From Mycolicibacterium mengxianglii (GTDB lineage: Bacteria; Actinomycetota; Actinomycetes; Mycobacteriales; Mycobacteriaceae), in the NCBI RefSeq assembly GCF_015710575.1, contig NZ_CP065373.1:3100001-3164000 (forward strand): 64,000 nucleotides of DNA, in the 5' to 3' direction. Shown here one piece after another: positions 10,566 through 21,859 of the stretch. Numbering within the stretch: the stretch's first letter is position 1; every line of letters starts with the position of its first letter. Made by a program: the position numbers and the translations under genes. The notes beneath the pieces are model-generated. The model saw only the letters and a list, made by a program, of their open reading frames with translations, was not told the DNA's origin and searched no databases.

Positions 10566-12616
10566 ACTCGTTGCCCGGTGTCATCATCGCGCACATCGGC
10601 CGCCGGTGGGGCCGGCACCGTGGCAACCGGGGCCACGTCCGCCGGCTCGAGAGCCTGCACCTCGGGTGCCTCTGCGGGCGGCTCCGGCGTTACCCCGAGC
10701 GCCTCCAACACCGCGGTCGCGGTGGTCACCCCGATGCCGGGCACAGCGGTGATCTCCTGCACCGAGGCCTGCTTGAGGCGGGCCACCGAGCCGAAGTGCG
10801 TCACCAGAGCCTTGCGCCGGTGCTCCCCCAGGCCGGGGATGGAATCCAGCGCCGAGGCGGTCATCCGTTTGGACCGCTTGCTGCGGTGGAACGTGATCGC
10901 GAACCGGTGAGCTTCGTCGCGGACCCGCTGCAGCAGGTAGAGCCCCTCACTGTTGCGCGGCATGATCAGCGGGTCGGGCTCGCCGGGCACCCAGACCTCT
11001 TCGAGCCGTTTGGCCAGGCCGATGACGGCCACGTCGGTGACGCCGAGCTCGTCGAGGACGGCTTGCGCGGCATTGACCTGCGGTGCACCGCCGTCGACGA
11101 CGTAGAGGTTGGGCGGGTAGGCGAAGCGCCGCGACTTCCCTTCCGCTGAGTACTCGTCAGGCCGTTGGCTGTCCTGCACGTGCCGCCGGAACCGGCGGCG
11201 GGTCACCTCGGCGATGGAGGCGACGTCATCGGAGCGGCCGTCGCCGGCAGCTTCCTTGATCGAATAGTGCCGGTAGTCGGATTTGCGCGGCAGCCCGTCC
11301 TCGAACACCACCAGTGAGGCCACCACATCGGTGCCCTGGACGTGGCTGATGTCGACGCACTCGATGCGCAGCGGCGCCTCGGCCAGCCCCAACGTATCCT
11401 GAATCGCCTGCAGCGCAGCCGATCTGGCGTTGAAGTCACCGGCCCGCCTGAGCTTGTGCTGTTGGAGCGCATGCTGGGCGTTGCGCTGCACGGTCTGGGC
11501 CAGCGCTTTCTTGTCACCACGACGCGGCACCCGTAGCACCACCCGCGACCCGCGCAGGCCGCTGAGCCAGTCGCCGAGTTCGTCGGCATTGGGCGGTAGA
11601 CACGGCACCAGCACCTCCCGAGGGACCGGGTTGGCGGATTCATCTGCCCCACTACCCAATTCGGCCTGCTCACCGTAGAACTGGGTCAGGAACTGCTCGA
11701 CGAGCAGGGCATGGGTGCCGTCGGTGTCATCGGGTTCGGTGGACTTCTCCACCACCCATCCACGCTGGCCGCGGACGCGACCACCGCGGACGTGGAAGAC
11801 CTGCACAGCCGCTTCCAGGTCATCGTCGGCGAAGGCGACCACATCGGCATCGGTACCGTCGCCCAGCACCACGGCCTGCTTCTCCAAGGCCCGGCGCAGC
11901 GCACCCAGGTCGTCACGCAACCGGGCCGCGCGTTCGAAGTCGAGCACCTCGGCGGCCTCGGTCATCTGGTGTTCGAGTTCACGGGCGAACCGGTCGGTCT
12001 TGCCGGAGAGGAAGTCGCAGAAATCTTCGACGATCTTGCGGTGCTGCTCGGCACTGACCCGCCCGACACACGGCGCGGAGCACTTGTCGATGTAGCCGAG
12101 CAGGCAGGGGCGGTCGATCTGGCTGTGCCGCTTGAAAACTCCAGCTGAGCAGGTGCGCGCGGGGAACACCCTGGTGAGCAGGTCGAGCGTCTCGCGGATG
12201 GCCCAGGCGTGCGAGTAGGGCCCGAAATAACGCACGCCCTTGCGGCGCGGGCCGCGGTACACGTAGAGGCGCGGGTATTCCTCGCCCAGACTGACCGCGA
12301 GCACCGGGTAGGACTTGTCGTCGCGGTAGCGGACGTTGAACCGCGGATCGTATTCCTTGATCCAGTTGTATTCGAGCTGCAGCGCCTCGACCTCGGTGCC
12401 GACCACCGTCCACTCCACCTTGGCGGCGGTGGTGACCATCTGACGGGTGCGCGGATGCAGGCCGGAGATGTCGGCGAAATACGAGTTCAGCCGGCTGCGC
12501 AGGCTCTTGGCCTTGCCGACGTAGATGACCCGCCCATGAATGTCGCTGAACCGGTAGACGCCGGGTTCCACGGGAATGGACCCCGGGGCGGGCCGGTACG
12601 ACGATGGATCAGGCAC
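10556..12616 (-). CDS. uvrC: excinuclease ABC subunit C
   Basis: A 686-residue nucleotide-excision-repair endonuclease. In order: GIY-YIG nuclease ([20 protein letters not shown], about residues 19-38), a Cys cluster near residues 135-160 ([22 protein letters not shown]), a UVR UvrB-interaction region, the RNase H-like C-terminal nuclease with [11 protein letters not shown], and tandem helix-hairpin-helices ([24 protein letters not shown]). After these come about 45 residues rich in Pro, Ala and Glu that are dispensable-looking and make it longer than most UvrC. The start is GTG. It heads the uvrC-rapZ-yvcK-whiA operon. Confidence 0.97.
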   Translation of the reverse strand: MPDPSSYRPAPGSIPVEPGVYRFSDIHGRVIYVGKAKSLRSRLNSYFADISGLHPRTRQMVTTAAKVEWTVVGTEVEALQLEYNWIKEYDPRFNVRYRDDKSYPVLAVSLGEEYPRLYVYRGPRRKGVRYFGPYSHAWAIRETLDLLTRVFPARTCSAGVFKRHSQIDRPCLLGYIDKCSAPCVGRVSAEQHRKIVEDFCDFLSGKTDRFARELEHQMTEAAEVLDFERAARLRDDLGALRRALEKQAVVLGDGTDADVVAFADDDLEAAVQVFHVRGGRVRGQRGWVVEKSTEPDDTDGTHALLVEQFLTQFYGEQAELGSGADESANPVPREVLVPCLPPNADELGDWLSGLRGSRVVLRVPRRGDKKALAQTVQRNAQHALQQHKLRRAGDFNARSAALQAIQDTLGLAEAPLRIECVDISHVQGTDVVASLVVFEDGLPRKSDYRHYSIKEAAGDGRSDDVASIAEVTRRRFRRHVQDSQRPDEYSAEGKSRRFAYPPNLYVVDGGAPQVNAAQAVLDELGVTDVAVIGLAKRLEEVWVPGEPDPLIMPRNSEGLYLLQRVRDEAHRFAITFHRSKRSKRMTASALDSIPGLGEHRRKALVTHFGSVARLKQASVQEITAVPGIGVTTATAVLEALGVTPEPPAEAPEVQALEPADVAPVATVPAPPAADVRDDDTGQRVWG

Positions 12617-12669
12617 CGCTCCAGCCTAGTACCGACCGGCCACGTGACCCGCGCGACAGCGGGCCCGGT

Positions 12670-14935
<2,266 letters not shown>

Positions 14936-15026
14936 CTATGCCACCTTCGAAAAAGGAACACGCGGTTCTTCAAGGGAACCCGCGAATTCAACGCTCTGAT
15001 CAGTATGAACCACCATGACGGGCGAC

Positions 15027-15635
15027 TTATTGCCCTGTCCGGTCCATGAGACGTTCGACGTACTTCGCGATCACGTCCACCTCGAGGTTGACCGGTGTGC
15101 CCACCGGCGCCTCACCCAAGGTGGTGAGCTGGCGTGTTGTCGGAATCAGCGACACCTCGAACCAGTCGGTGTCGTCGCGGCCGAGTCCGGAAACCGTGAG
15201 CGAAATTCCATCGACGGTGATCGAACCCTTCTCCACCACGTAACGGGCCAGCTGCGGCGGCAGGCTGATACGCACCACTTCCCAGTGCTCGGACGGGGAC
15301 CGTTTGATCACCGAACCGGTGCCGTCGACGTGGCCCTGCACGATGTGGCCGCCCAGCCGGCTGTTGACGGCCGCGGCGCGCTCCAGATTCACCCGCGACC
15401 CGACGCCGACCCGGGCCAGACTGGACCGGTCGAGCGTCTCGGCCATCACGTCGGCGCTGAATTCGCCACCGGGCAGCACCTCGACCACGGTCAGGCACAC
15501 GCCGTTGACAGCGATCGAATCCCCGTGACCGGCATCGGAGGTCACGACGGGCCCGCGGATCACGAACCGGGCCGCGTCGGTCAGATCTTCCTTGCCGACA
15601 ACCTCGCCCAATTCTTCGACGATTCCAGTGAACAC
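15027..15635 (-). CDS. ribE: riboflavin synthase, alpha subunit
   Basis: A 202-residue protein with two lumazine-binding beta-barrel repeats: MFTGIVEELGEV at the N terminus and GHIVQGHVDGTG opening the second half, each with the paired AVNGVCLTV / TVDGISLTV strand motifs. It dismutates two dimethylribityllumazines to riboflavin (called ribC in M. tuberculosis naming). It is the first gene of the ribE-ribBA-ribH-PH run, divergent from lprG across a 248-base spacer. Confidence 0.96.
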   Translation of the reverse strand: MFTGIVEELGEVVGKEDLTDAARFVIRGPVVTSDAGHGDSIAVNGVCLTVVEVLPGGEFSADVMAETLDRSSLARVGVGSRVNLERAAAVNSRLGGHIVQGHVDGTGSVIKRSPSEHWEVVRISLPPQLARYVVEKGSITVDGISLTVSGLGRDDTDWFEVSLIPTTRQLTTLGEAPVGTPVNLEVDVIAKYVERLMDRTGQ

Positions 15636-15811
15636 CGCACCAGGTTAGTCGCTCTGCAGCGCCATCGAGACTTCGGTCTCGCCGGAGACCAGAGCCGCTT
15701 TTGGCCGGCCCCGGGCAAACTCCGTCGCACAAGACAGGCATTTCGATGCTCATCGCTGCAAGCAGAACCGCGACGAAATCGCAGCTCCGGCGCGGTAGCT
15801 CACCCTCTGGA

Positions 15812-15830
15812 GCGGGCCGGACCGGCCCGC
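15812..15830. repeat. perfect 9+1+9 palindrome in the ribE-lprG spacer
   Basis: GCGGGCCGG, one A, then CCGGCCCGC: a 19-base perfect inverted repeat in the 248-base divergent spacer, 54 bases before the lprG ATG and about 176 bases upstream of ribE. It could be an operator for a dimeric regulator or a leader hairpin. A second smaller hairpin, 6-bp arms with a 4-base loop, lies at 15675-15690. Confidence 0.55.
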
Positions 15831-15883
15831 AACGCCGTTCGCCGCACTGCGGTAGACCCAGCCTCACCCTCTACGATGCACTC

Positions 15884-16600
15884 ATGCAGACGCGTCGACG
15901 TAGGTTCCGCATGTCCCCTGCCACCAAAACCCTCGCCGCCCTGAGCGCCGCCGCGGTGCTGGTGGCCGGGTGCTCGTCCTCCGAACCCGCCACCGAGTCG
16001 TTGCCGGACGCCACCGAACTGTTGCAGCAGTCGAGCCAGACCACCAAGGGTCTGCAGAGCGCTCACCTGGAGATCACGGTCACCGGCACCATCGAAGGCC
16101 TGCCCGTCAAGAGCCTGACCGGAGACCTGACCAATGTGCCGGCGACCGCCGTCCAGGGCAACGCCACCATCACGATGGCGGGCTCGAACGTCGACGCCGG
16201 GCTGATCGTGATCGACAACATCCTCTACGCCTCGCTCACCCCGGACAGCTGGCTCGATCTCGGCCCGGCAGCCGACATCTACGACCCATCGACAATCCTG
16301 AATCCGGAAACCGGCCTGGCGAATCTGTTGACCAGCTTCACCGACGCCAAGTCCGAGTCGACCGAGAACATCAACGGAGTCGACACCGTCAAGGTCGCCG
16401 GCAAGGTCAGCGCCGAAGCGGTCAACACCCTGATCCCGCAGGTGAAGGCCACCGACGCCGTGCCGGCCACCGCCTGGATCGAGAAGGACGGCGAGCACAA
16501 CCTGGTGCAGGCCGAGATCGACCCCAGCAGCGGCAATTCCATTCAGATGAAGCTGTCTGACTGGAACAAGCCCGTCACCGTGACCAAGCCCCCGGTGTAA
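15884..16600 (+). CDS. lprG: lipoprotein LprG (LppX/LprAFG family)
   Basis: A 238-residue lipoprotein: basic n-region MQTRRRRF, hydrophobic segment, lipobox LVAGC with the lipidated Cys near residue 27, then the single LppX_LprAFG domain that holds triacylated lipids in a large pocket. In mycobacteria LprG works with the adjacent MFS exporter P55 to move triacylglycerides and lipoglycans to the outer envelope. The ATG at 15884 gives the normal length; a second ATG at 15911 also precedes the signal peptide. The stop codon TAA overlaps the P55 ATG (TAATG), so the pair is coupled. Confidence 0.95.
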   Translation: MQTRRRRFRMSPATKTLAALSAAAVLVAGCSSSEPATESLPDATELLQQSSQTTKGLQSAHLEITVTGTIEGLPVKSLTGDLTNVPATAVQGNATITMAGSNVDAGLIVIDNILYASLTPDSWLDLGPAADIYDPSTILNPETGLANLLTSFTDAKSESTENINGVDTVKVAGKVSAEAVNTLIPQVKATDAVPATAWIEKDGEHNLVQAEIDPSSGNSIQMKLSDWNKPVTVTKPPV

Positions 16601-18240
16601 TGCGCAGCGCCGGGACCACTCGCAGCATCGCGATCAGCGCAGGCGGCCTGGCCGTCCTGTTGGGAGCGCTTGACACCTATGTGGTGATCACGATCATCCG
16701 CGACATCATGACCGATGTCGGGATCCCGATCAATCAGCTGCAACGGGTAGCCCCGATCATCACCGGCTACCTGGTCGGTTACATCGCGGCGATGCCTCTG
16801 CTGGGCCGGGCCTCGGACCGGTTCGGCCGCAAGATGCTGATCCAGATCAGTCTGGCCGGCTTCACCATCGGCTCGATCGTCACCGCGATGTCGACCGACC
16901 TGACGATCCTGGTGATCGGGCGGATCATCCAGGGGTCGGCCAGCGGTGCCCTGCTGCCGGTCACGTTGGCGTTGGCTGCAGATCTGTGGGCCGAGCACAA
17001 GCGGGCGGCGGTGCTCGGCGGTATCGGGGCGGCGCAGGAGCTCGGTAGCGTTCTCGGTCCGCTGTACGGCATCGCTGTTGTCGCACTGTTCGCCCACTGG
17101 CAGGCGGTGTTCTGGGTCAACGTCCCGCTGGCGCTGCTCGCGATGGCGATGATCCACTTCAGCGTTCCGGAAAAGCAGAAATCCGACGGTCCGCCCGACC
17201 GGGTGGACGTGGTCGGCGGGGTGCTGCTGGCGGTGGTCCTGGTGCTGGTCGTGGTCGGGCTCTACAACCCGGAGCCCAGCGCCCGCGAGGTTGTTCCGAC
17301 CTGGCGGTTGTGGCTGTTGATCGGCGCCGTGGTCGCGGTGGTGGCCTTCTTCGTCTGGGAGCGGTACGCCCGTACCAAGTTGATCGACCCGGCCGGTGTC
17401 CGGTTCACCCCGTTCCTGGCCGCCCTGGGCGCGTCGTTCGCCGCCGGTGCCGCCCTGATGGTGACGCTGGTCAACGTCGAGCTCTTCGGCCAGGGCGTTC
17501 TCGGAACCGACCAGGTCGAGGCGGCATTTCTGTTGATGCGGTTCCTGGTCGCGCTGCCGATCGGTGCCGCGATCGGCGGCTGGGTCGCCACTCGGGTCGG
17601 TGACCGGGCAGTGACGTGTGCCGGCCTGCTGATCGCCGCGTTCGCCTACTGGCTCATCTCGCACTGGGGCGTCGACGTACTGTCGGCCCGCCATGACCTC
17701 GGGCTGTTCACCCTGCCCGCCTTCGACACCGATCTGGCGCTGGCCGGGATCGGCCTGGGGCTGGTCATCGGACCGCTCACCTCGTCAGCACTGCGGGTGG
17801 TGCCATCGGCCCAGCACGGCATCGCGTCGTCTCTGGTGGTTGTGTCCAGGATGACGGGGATGTTGGTCGGTGTCGCGGCCCTGTCCGCATGGGGGCTGTA
17901 CCGCTTCAACCAGATCCTGGCCGGACTGCCCTCCCCCAGCGCTGCCGACGGGCTGGCCGCGCGGATCGCCGGTGAGGCCGCCAAATACAAGCAGGCCTTC
18001 GCCATGCAATACGGCGAGCTGTTTGCGATCACGGCGATCGTCTGTGTGGTGGGCGCACTCCTGGGCCTGCTGATCGCTGGAAAAGACACGCGCCCCAAAG
18101 GTTTTGACGGGCAACCCGAGCCTGACGACAGCGCCACCGCGGTGTTGTCGGTGCCCCCCGGCGCACGCGGCGGAGCACCCGGCGACGCGGCGACGGTGCA
18201 GATCCCCAAGCCGGATTCCCGGGGCCGCCACGCACGCTGA
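16600..18240 (+). CDS. MFS transporter, P55/Rv1410c type
   Basis: A 546-residue DHA2-type major facilitator with about 14 transmembrane helices. The loop 2-3 motif A reads [10 protein letters not shown] and [10 protein letters not shown] resembles antiporter motif C. A cytoplasmic tail of about 50 residues rich in Pro, Asp and Gly ends the protein and makes it slightly longer than the M. tuberculosis P55 that I recall. P55 exports triacylglycerides and drugs together with LprG. The ATG overlaps the lprG stop by one base. It converges on the GT2 gene at a bidirectional hairpin. Confidence 0.93.
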   Translation: MRSAGTTRSIAISAGGLAVLLGALDTYVVITIIRDIMTDVGIPINQLQRVAPIITGYLVGYIAAMPLLGRASDRFGRKMLIQISLAGFTIGSIVTAMSTDLTILVIGRIIQGSASGALLPVTLALAADLWAEHKRAAVLGGIGAAQELGSVLGPLYGIAVVALFAHWQAVFWVNVPLALLAMAMIHFSVPEKQKSDGPPDRVDVVGGVLLAVVLVLVVVGLYNPEPSAREVVPTWRLWLLIGAVVAVVAFFVWERYARTKLIDPAGVRFTPFLAALGASFAAGAALMVTLVNVELFGQGVLGTDQVEAAFLLMRFLVALPIGAAIGGWVATRVGDRAVTCAGLLIAAFAYWLISHWGVDVLSARHDLGLFTLPAFDTDLALAGIGLGLVIGPLTSSALRVVPSAQHGIASSLVVVSRMTGMLVGVAALSAWGLYRFNQILAGLPSPSAADGLAARIAGEAAKYKQAFAMQYGELFAITAIVCVVGALLGLLIAGKDTRPKGFDGQPEPDDSATAVLSVPPGARGGAPGDAATVQIPKPDSRGRHAR

Positions 18241-18247
18241 CGTCGAG

Positions 18248-18275
18248 CTGGCCGGACTTACTTGCGTCCGGCCAG
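18248..18275. terminator. bidirectional hairpin between P55 and GT2
   Basis: Perfect 10-bp arms, CTGGCCGGAC (18248-18257) and its complement (18266-18275), around an 8-base loop. It lies just after the P55 stop and overlaps the last codons of the convergent glycosyltransferase gene, so it can serve both transcripts. No long U-tract is present. Confidence 0.65.
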
Positions 18276-19169
18276 TTGGCGGGGCTGGGCAAGGGTGTCG
18301 GCGAGGCCCGGCGCCTTGTGCAGCCTGCGCTCGCGGTTGATGGTCCGCAGCACCCGGAATCCGTCGCTGAAGGCGTTCAGGTTGCTGCGTCCATGGATGC
18401 GGCACGCCTCGAAACTGCCGACCTCGCGAATCAGCAGGCCGCTGCGGGCGATTCGAACGTTGATGATGGTTTCGATCTCGAAACCGTCACCCCACTGCGC
18501 GGCAGTTCCGGCGGTGTCGGGAAGGTCGAGGGTGTCGAGCACATGGCGCCAGAAGGCGTTGTAGCCGTAGCAGAGGTCAGTGAACTCCGTCGCGAAGATC
18601 CGGTTCACCAGCCAGTTGAAGCCCAAATTGCCGAGCCGGCGGAATGCGGTGATGTCGTCGCTCCCCCCGCCGTGCGAGAAGCGGCTGCCCTTGGCCAGAT
18701 CGGCGCCGCCGATCAACGTAGCCACGAACGCGGGGATCTCGGCCGGGTCGGTGGAACCGTCGGCATCGATCATCACCAGGATGTCGCCCGTGGCCACTTC
18801 GAAGCCACACGCCAGTGCGTTGCCCTTACCGCTTCGTGTCTGACTGAGCACCTTGGCCTGGGGCCACAACTTCCGCGCCACGGCAACGGTGTCGTCCACC
18901 GACCCGCCGTCGATGACGACGATCTCGTCGACCGACGGCATTCGCTCCGCCACATACGGCAGATTCAACGCCTCGTTCCTCGTGGGAATGATGACGCTGA
19001 CGGTGGGTGCACCACCGACACGTTCACCGATCTCTACGCCTCCTGACCCAGCATCACCATCGGGACCATCGGGGCTTCCCGGTGCGCTCTCGTGATTCTG
19101 GATATTGACGGTTTTGTTGCTCAAATCGCCGGTAGGCCGCAAATTCGGGCCTGGAACCAGGTTTGTCAA
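18258..19169 (-). CDS. family 2 glycosyltransferase
   Basis: A 303-residue GT2 enzyme (GT-A fold). VSVIIPTRNEALNLPYV starts the nucleotide-sugar domain at about residue 63, VVIDGGSVDDT follows, and DADGS is the metal-binding DXD-type site; the acceptor region has GDGFEIET, as in dolichol-phosphate-mannose-synthase-like and polyprenyl-phosphate glycosyltransferases. No transmembrane segment is evident. The start is inferred: a TTG at 19169 sits five bases after a strong Shine-Dalgarno GGAAAGGA, while the in-frame ATG at 19253 lacks a family-like N terminus. The gene diverges from the aryl-acid block. It may glycosylate a lipid carrier in the same envelope pathway, which is inference from position. 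Confidence 0.85.
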   Translation of the reverse strand: MTNLVPGPNLRPTGDLSNKTVNIQNHESAPGSPDGPDGDAGSGGVEIGERVGGAPTVSVIIPTRNEALNLPYVAERMPSVDEIVVIDGGSVDDTVAVARKLWPQAKVLSQTRSGKGNALACGFEVATGDILVMIDADGSTDPAEIPAFVATLIGGADLAKGSRFSHGGGSDDITAFRRLGNLGFNWLVNRIFATEFTDLCYGYNAFWRHVLDTLDLPDTAGTAAQWGDGFEIETIINVRIARSGLLIREVGSFEACRIHGRSNLNAFSDGFRVLRTINRERRLHKAPGLADTLAQPRQLAGRK

Positions 19170-19416
19170 GACAGTCCTTTCCAACGAAAAGCATTGTTGA
19201 CGAGCGTTATTACTGCCCCTGAGATCCGTTTGCATCCAACATGTGAAACGCATCAGATTCGTGTATATATTAGCCAGAGCCTACATTGGCAAAACCTGAG
19301 GCGCATAGTCAGGCCGAGGGCGGAGGCGTGAGAAGGCTCACAATCGAGTGACGTTCGGTAAGTGAGACACCCGGTAACACCGCACAACCCGCACCTACCA
19401 GGGATGGAGGCCCAGC
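19170..19416. promoter_or_regulatory. AT-richer divergent promoter region of the accessory block
   Basis: This 247-base spacer between the GT2 and the first plus-strand ORF is clearly AT-richer than its surroundings, with TATATAT at 19264-19270 and TTG/AT clusters on both strands. It is the only place where promoters for the divergent halves can lie. I cannot assign convincing -35/-10 pairs. On the minus strand 19175-19182 reads GGAAAGGA, the Shine-Dalgarno site that selects the TTG start of the GT2. Confidence 0.5.
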
Positions 19417-19791
19417 ATGCTCAGCGACGACGCAATCGCCGGTTTTACTGTCGGCGCCGACGTCCCCGTCCAGGTGTCCGGGCCGGCAGCCATCGAGGTC
19501 AAGACCCCGATCGGCCCACCTCCAAACAACCTGCAGCACAAAATTTCTCGTTTCATTGTCAAGAACCCGGAGGACCCGCCACACCGCGAGACCCGCCCTG
19601 ATCTCGGACCGCCGGGCGCAGTGCGCTCGACCCCATCGATCGCACGGACACCAGGGTTCACGCAATCGACCCGTTCTTCGCCCAGTTCACCGGGCACACC
19701 GGCAGTCACCCGCGTGACGGGCGCCTCGGCTCCGCCGCGCAGGCCTGCCGGAGTTCACCCATCTCTCTTTGCCAAAGCAACCATCGACTGA
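19417..19791 (+). CDS. small hypothetical protein upstream of the AroA'/AroB' pair
   Basis: A 124-residue frame with no family I recognise. The ATG is preceded by a good Shine-Dalgarno (gggatggagg, six bases away) and the stop lies 40 bases before the aldolase gene. The first ~57 residues (MLSDDAIAGFTVGADVPVQV to NPEDPP) look protein-like, with an acidic start and a KISRFIVKN segment. The second half is rich in Ser, Thr and Pro with poorer codon choice, and another frame reads about as well there, so a frameshift or a shorter true product is possible. No signal peptide, Cys pattern or transmembrane segment is visible. It could be a small accessory or precursor-type protein of the cluster, which is speculation. 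Confidence 0.42.
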   Translation: MLSDDAIAGFTVGADVPVQVSGPAAIEVKTPIGPPPNNLQHKISRFIVKNPEDPPHRETRPDLGPPGAVRSTPSIARTPGFTQSTRSSPSSPGTPAVTRVTGASAPPRRPAGVHPSLFAKATID

Positions 19792-19831
19792 CTGATTCGC
19801 GTCTTCACGACGCCTGTCCGATTGGAGTGAC

Positions 19832-20659
19832 ATGTTCGAAGATCGTGGCTGGCAGCAGCGCGGCAGCACCGGGACCCGGATCCGGCTGTCTCGCATCTTC
19901 GACCCCGGGTCCCACCGCGCCCTGGTGGTGCCGATGGACCATTCGGTCACCATCGGGCCACTCGGCGGAGCCGACCACGCCGACCGGACGGCGCGGCTGT
20001 TGGCGGCCGCCGGCGCCGACGCCATCGTGGTGCACAAGGGGCGCGCCCGAGCCATCGACCCGGCGCATTTCACCAATATGGCGCTGATCGTCCACCTTTC
20101 GGCCGGCACCGACATCTCCATCGACCGCACGTCGAAGGTTCTCGTCGGCTCGGTGGAGGACTGCCTGCGTCTGGGCGCCGATGCGGTCAGCGTCCACGTC
20201 AACGTGGGCTCCCCCACCGAATCCACCCAGCTCGCCGACCTCGGGGCGGTCGCCTCGGCCTGCGACACCCTGGGTATGCCGTTGCTGGCGATGATGTACG
20301 CCCGTGGGCCCGAGGTCGGGTCACACACCGATCTCGTGGACACCCTCAGCCACCTGGGCGCCATCGCCACCGATCTGGGCGCCACCATGGTGAAACTGGA
20401 TTACGCCGGGTCGGTCACCGCGATGAACCACGTCGCCGACAGCTGCCCCCTGCCGATTCTGGTGGCCGGCGGCGTCGCCGCCGCCACCGATGACGCGGCC
20501 ATCACCTATGCCGCCGAGGTGGCGGAGACGCGGGTGGCCGGCCTGAGCTTCGGTCGCCTGATCTTCGACGCGGACAGCCCGCACCGCGTCACCTCGGAGA
20601 TCGCCCGCAGACTCCACCGCCGGCCGCTGGCGTCGGCACTCGAATCCGCCTCAGCCTGA
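19832..20659 (+). CDS. class I (DhnA/AroA'/GriI-type) aldolase
   Basis: A 275-residue TIM-barrel aldolase of the DhnA family. VPMDHSV with Asp36, MMYARG with Tyr156 and VKLDYAGS with the probable Schiff-base Lys188 match the active site of archaeal ADTH synthase; SVEDCLRLGADAVSVHVNVGS and ILVAGG are further family marks. Archaeal AroA' condenses aspartate semialdehyde with a deoxyhexose phosphate; the streptomycete relative GriI uses aspartate semialdehyde and DHAP on the way to 3-amino-4-hydroxybenzoate. Because mycobacteria have the normal shikimate route, the GriI-like role is more likely here. A GGAG Shine-Dalgarno precedes the ATG; the DHQ-synthase-II gene follows after 18 bases. Substrates cannot be fixed from sequence alone. 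Confidence 0.88.
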   Translation: MFEDRGWQQRGSTGTRIRLSRIFDPGSHRALVVPMDHSVTIGPLGGADHADRTARLLAAAGADAIVVHKGRARAIDPAHFTNMALIVHLSAGTDISIDRTSKVLVGSVEDCLRLGADAVSVHVNVGSPTESTQLADLGAVASACDTLGMPLLAMMYARGPEVGSHTDLVDTLSHLGAIATDLGATMVKLDYAGSVTAMNHVADSCPLPILVAGGVAAATDDAAITYAAEVAETRVAGLSFGRLIFDADSPHRVTSEIARRLHRRPLASALESASA

Positions 20660-20677
20660 CCACCTCTGGAGAAGACC

Positions 20678-21859
20678 ATGACCCACGTCACCGATATCGT
20701 CACCGACCACATCACTCCCCTGACCTCGCCGGACACCCGCCGGGCGCCGGACGTGCGCACCGGGCACCTCGCCTGGATCGACATCCGCGCCTTGTCCGGC
20801 GACCTCCGGATGGCGGTGATCGAAGCGGCCATCCACCAGCGGGTAGACGGAATCGTCTCCGACGACCCGGCCGTGCTCGCCGACCTGCCGCCGACGATCC
20901 GGCGCATCCTGGCGGTCGAGGACCCGGAATTCGCCGAGCTGACCGGCACACCCCTGCACGCAGTCGACGTCGTCCTCGCACCATCCGGCGCCGGGCAACC
21001 CCGGACCGCAGCCGAACACGGTGTGCACGTCGTCGTCTCCGACGCGCCGACCCTGCACGAGGCGTGCCGGGTGGTGCGTCAGGTGCCGTGGACCGTGCTC
21101 ACGTTCACCGACCCGACCAAGATCCCGTTGGAGATCGTGATCGCCGCGGCCGAGAACTCCGGCGGCCGTACCGTCACCGTCGTCGACGACATCCAGGACG
21201 CCGCCATCGTCAAGCTGGTGCTCGAACACGGTTCCGACGGACTGCTGCTCGCTCCGAGGAGCGTCGAGGAGGTGGCCACCCTGGCCGAGGTGGTGCAGCA
21301 CCGACAGGACCGTCTGGAGTTGTCCGAGCTGACGGTGACCTCGGTGGAGCACATCGGCATGGGTGAGCGGGCCTGCATCGACACGTGTTCGTTGTTGGAA
21401 CTCGACGAAGGTTGCCTGATCGGCTCGTTCGCCACCGGAATGTTCTTGTCCTGCAGCGAAACCCACCCGCTGCCGTATATGCCGACCCGGCCCTTCCGCT
21501 GGAATGCCGGCGCGGTGCATTCGTATGTGCTGACACCGGAGAACCGCACCCGGTACGTCAGCGAACTCCGGGCGGGACAGCCCATTCTGGCCGTGCGCAC
21601 CGACGGCAGCGTGCGGGAGGTGCGAATCGGCCGCGTCAAGATAGAACGTCGCCCGCTGATCTCCATCAACGCCACCACGCCGGGCGGGGCGAGCATCAAC
21701 GTCATCGCCCAGGACGACTGGCATGTCCGGCTGCTGGGTCCAGGCGGCACCGTCAACAATGTCACCGAGTTGCGTCCCGGAGACACCCTGCTGGGCTACG
21801 TCCCTACCGCATCCCGCCATGTCGGACTTCCCATCACTGAGTTCTGTGACGAGCGCTGA
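20678..21859 (+). CDS. 3-dehydroquinate synthase II family protein (AroB'/GriH type)
   Basis: A 393-residue member of the archaeal-type dehydroquinate synthase II family, unrelated to ordinary AroB. Hallmarks are TKIPLEIVIAAAE, GMGERACIDTCSLL followed by the GS motif, and RPFRWNAGAVHSYVL; the C-terminal part forms a beta domain ending near PGDTLLGY. AroB' oxidatively deaminates the AroA' product to dehydroquinate; GriH instead retains nitrogen and yields 3-amino-4-hydroxybenzoate. Pairing with the aldolase 18 bases upstream and with an adenylation enzyme downstream favours the GriH role (inference). Its last 41 bases overlap the next gene if that gene starts at 21819. Confidence 0.88.
   Translation: MTHVTDIVTDHITPLTSPDTRRAPDVRTGHLAWIDIRALSGDLRMAVIEAAIHQRVDGIVSDDPAVLADLPPTIRRILAVEDPEFAELTGTPLHAVDVVLAPSGAGQPRTAAEHGVHVVVSDAPTLHEACRVVRQVPWTVLTFTDPTKIPLEIVIAAAENSGGRTVTVVDDIQDAAIVKLVLEHGSDGLLLAPRSVEEVATLAEVVQHRQDRLELSELTVTSVEHIGMGERACIDTCSLLELDEGCLIGSFATGMFLSCSETHPLPYMPTRPFRWNAGAVHSYVLTPENRTRYVSELRAGQPILAVRTDGSVREVRIGRVKIERRPLISINATTPGGASINVIAQDDWHVRLLGPGGTVNNVTELRPGDTLLGYVPTASRHVGLPITEFCDER

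Noticed and set aside
14936..15883. Possible FMN riboswitch in the ribBA or ribE leader
   Set aside because: Neither leader has the conserved FMN-box blocks; only simple hairpins and the 19-base palindrome are present.
15701..15883. Longer lprG frame starting upstream at 15701
   Set aside because: The added residues lie before a standard lipoprotein signal peptide starting at ATG 15884 and would destroy its export signal.
19687..20388. 233-codon minus-strand frame across the small ORF and aldolase
   Set aside because: Covers the aldolase active-site coding region in antisense and has Ser/Arg-rich low-complexity sequence.
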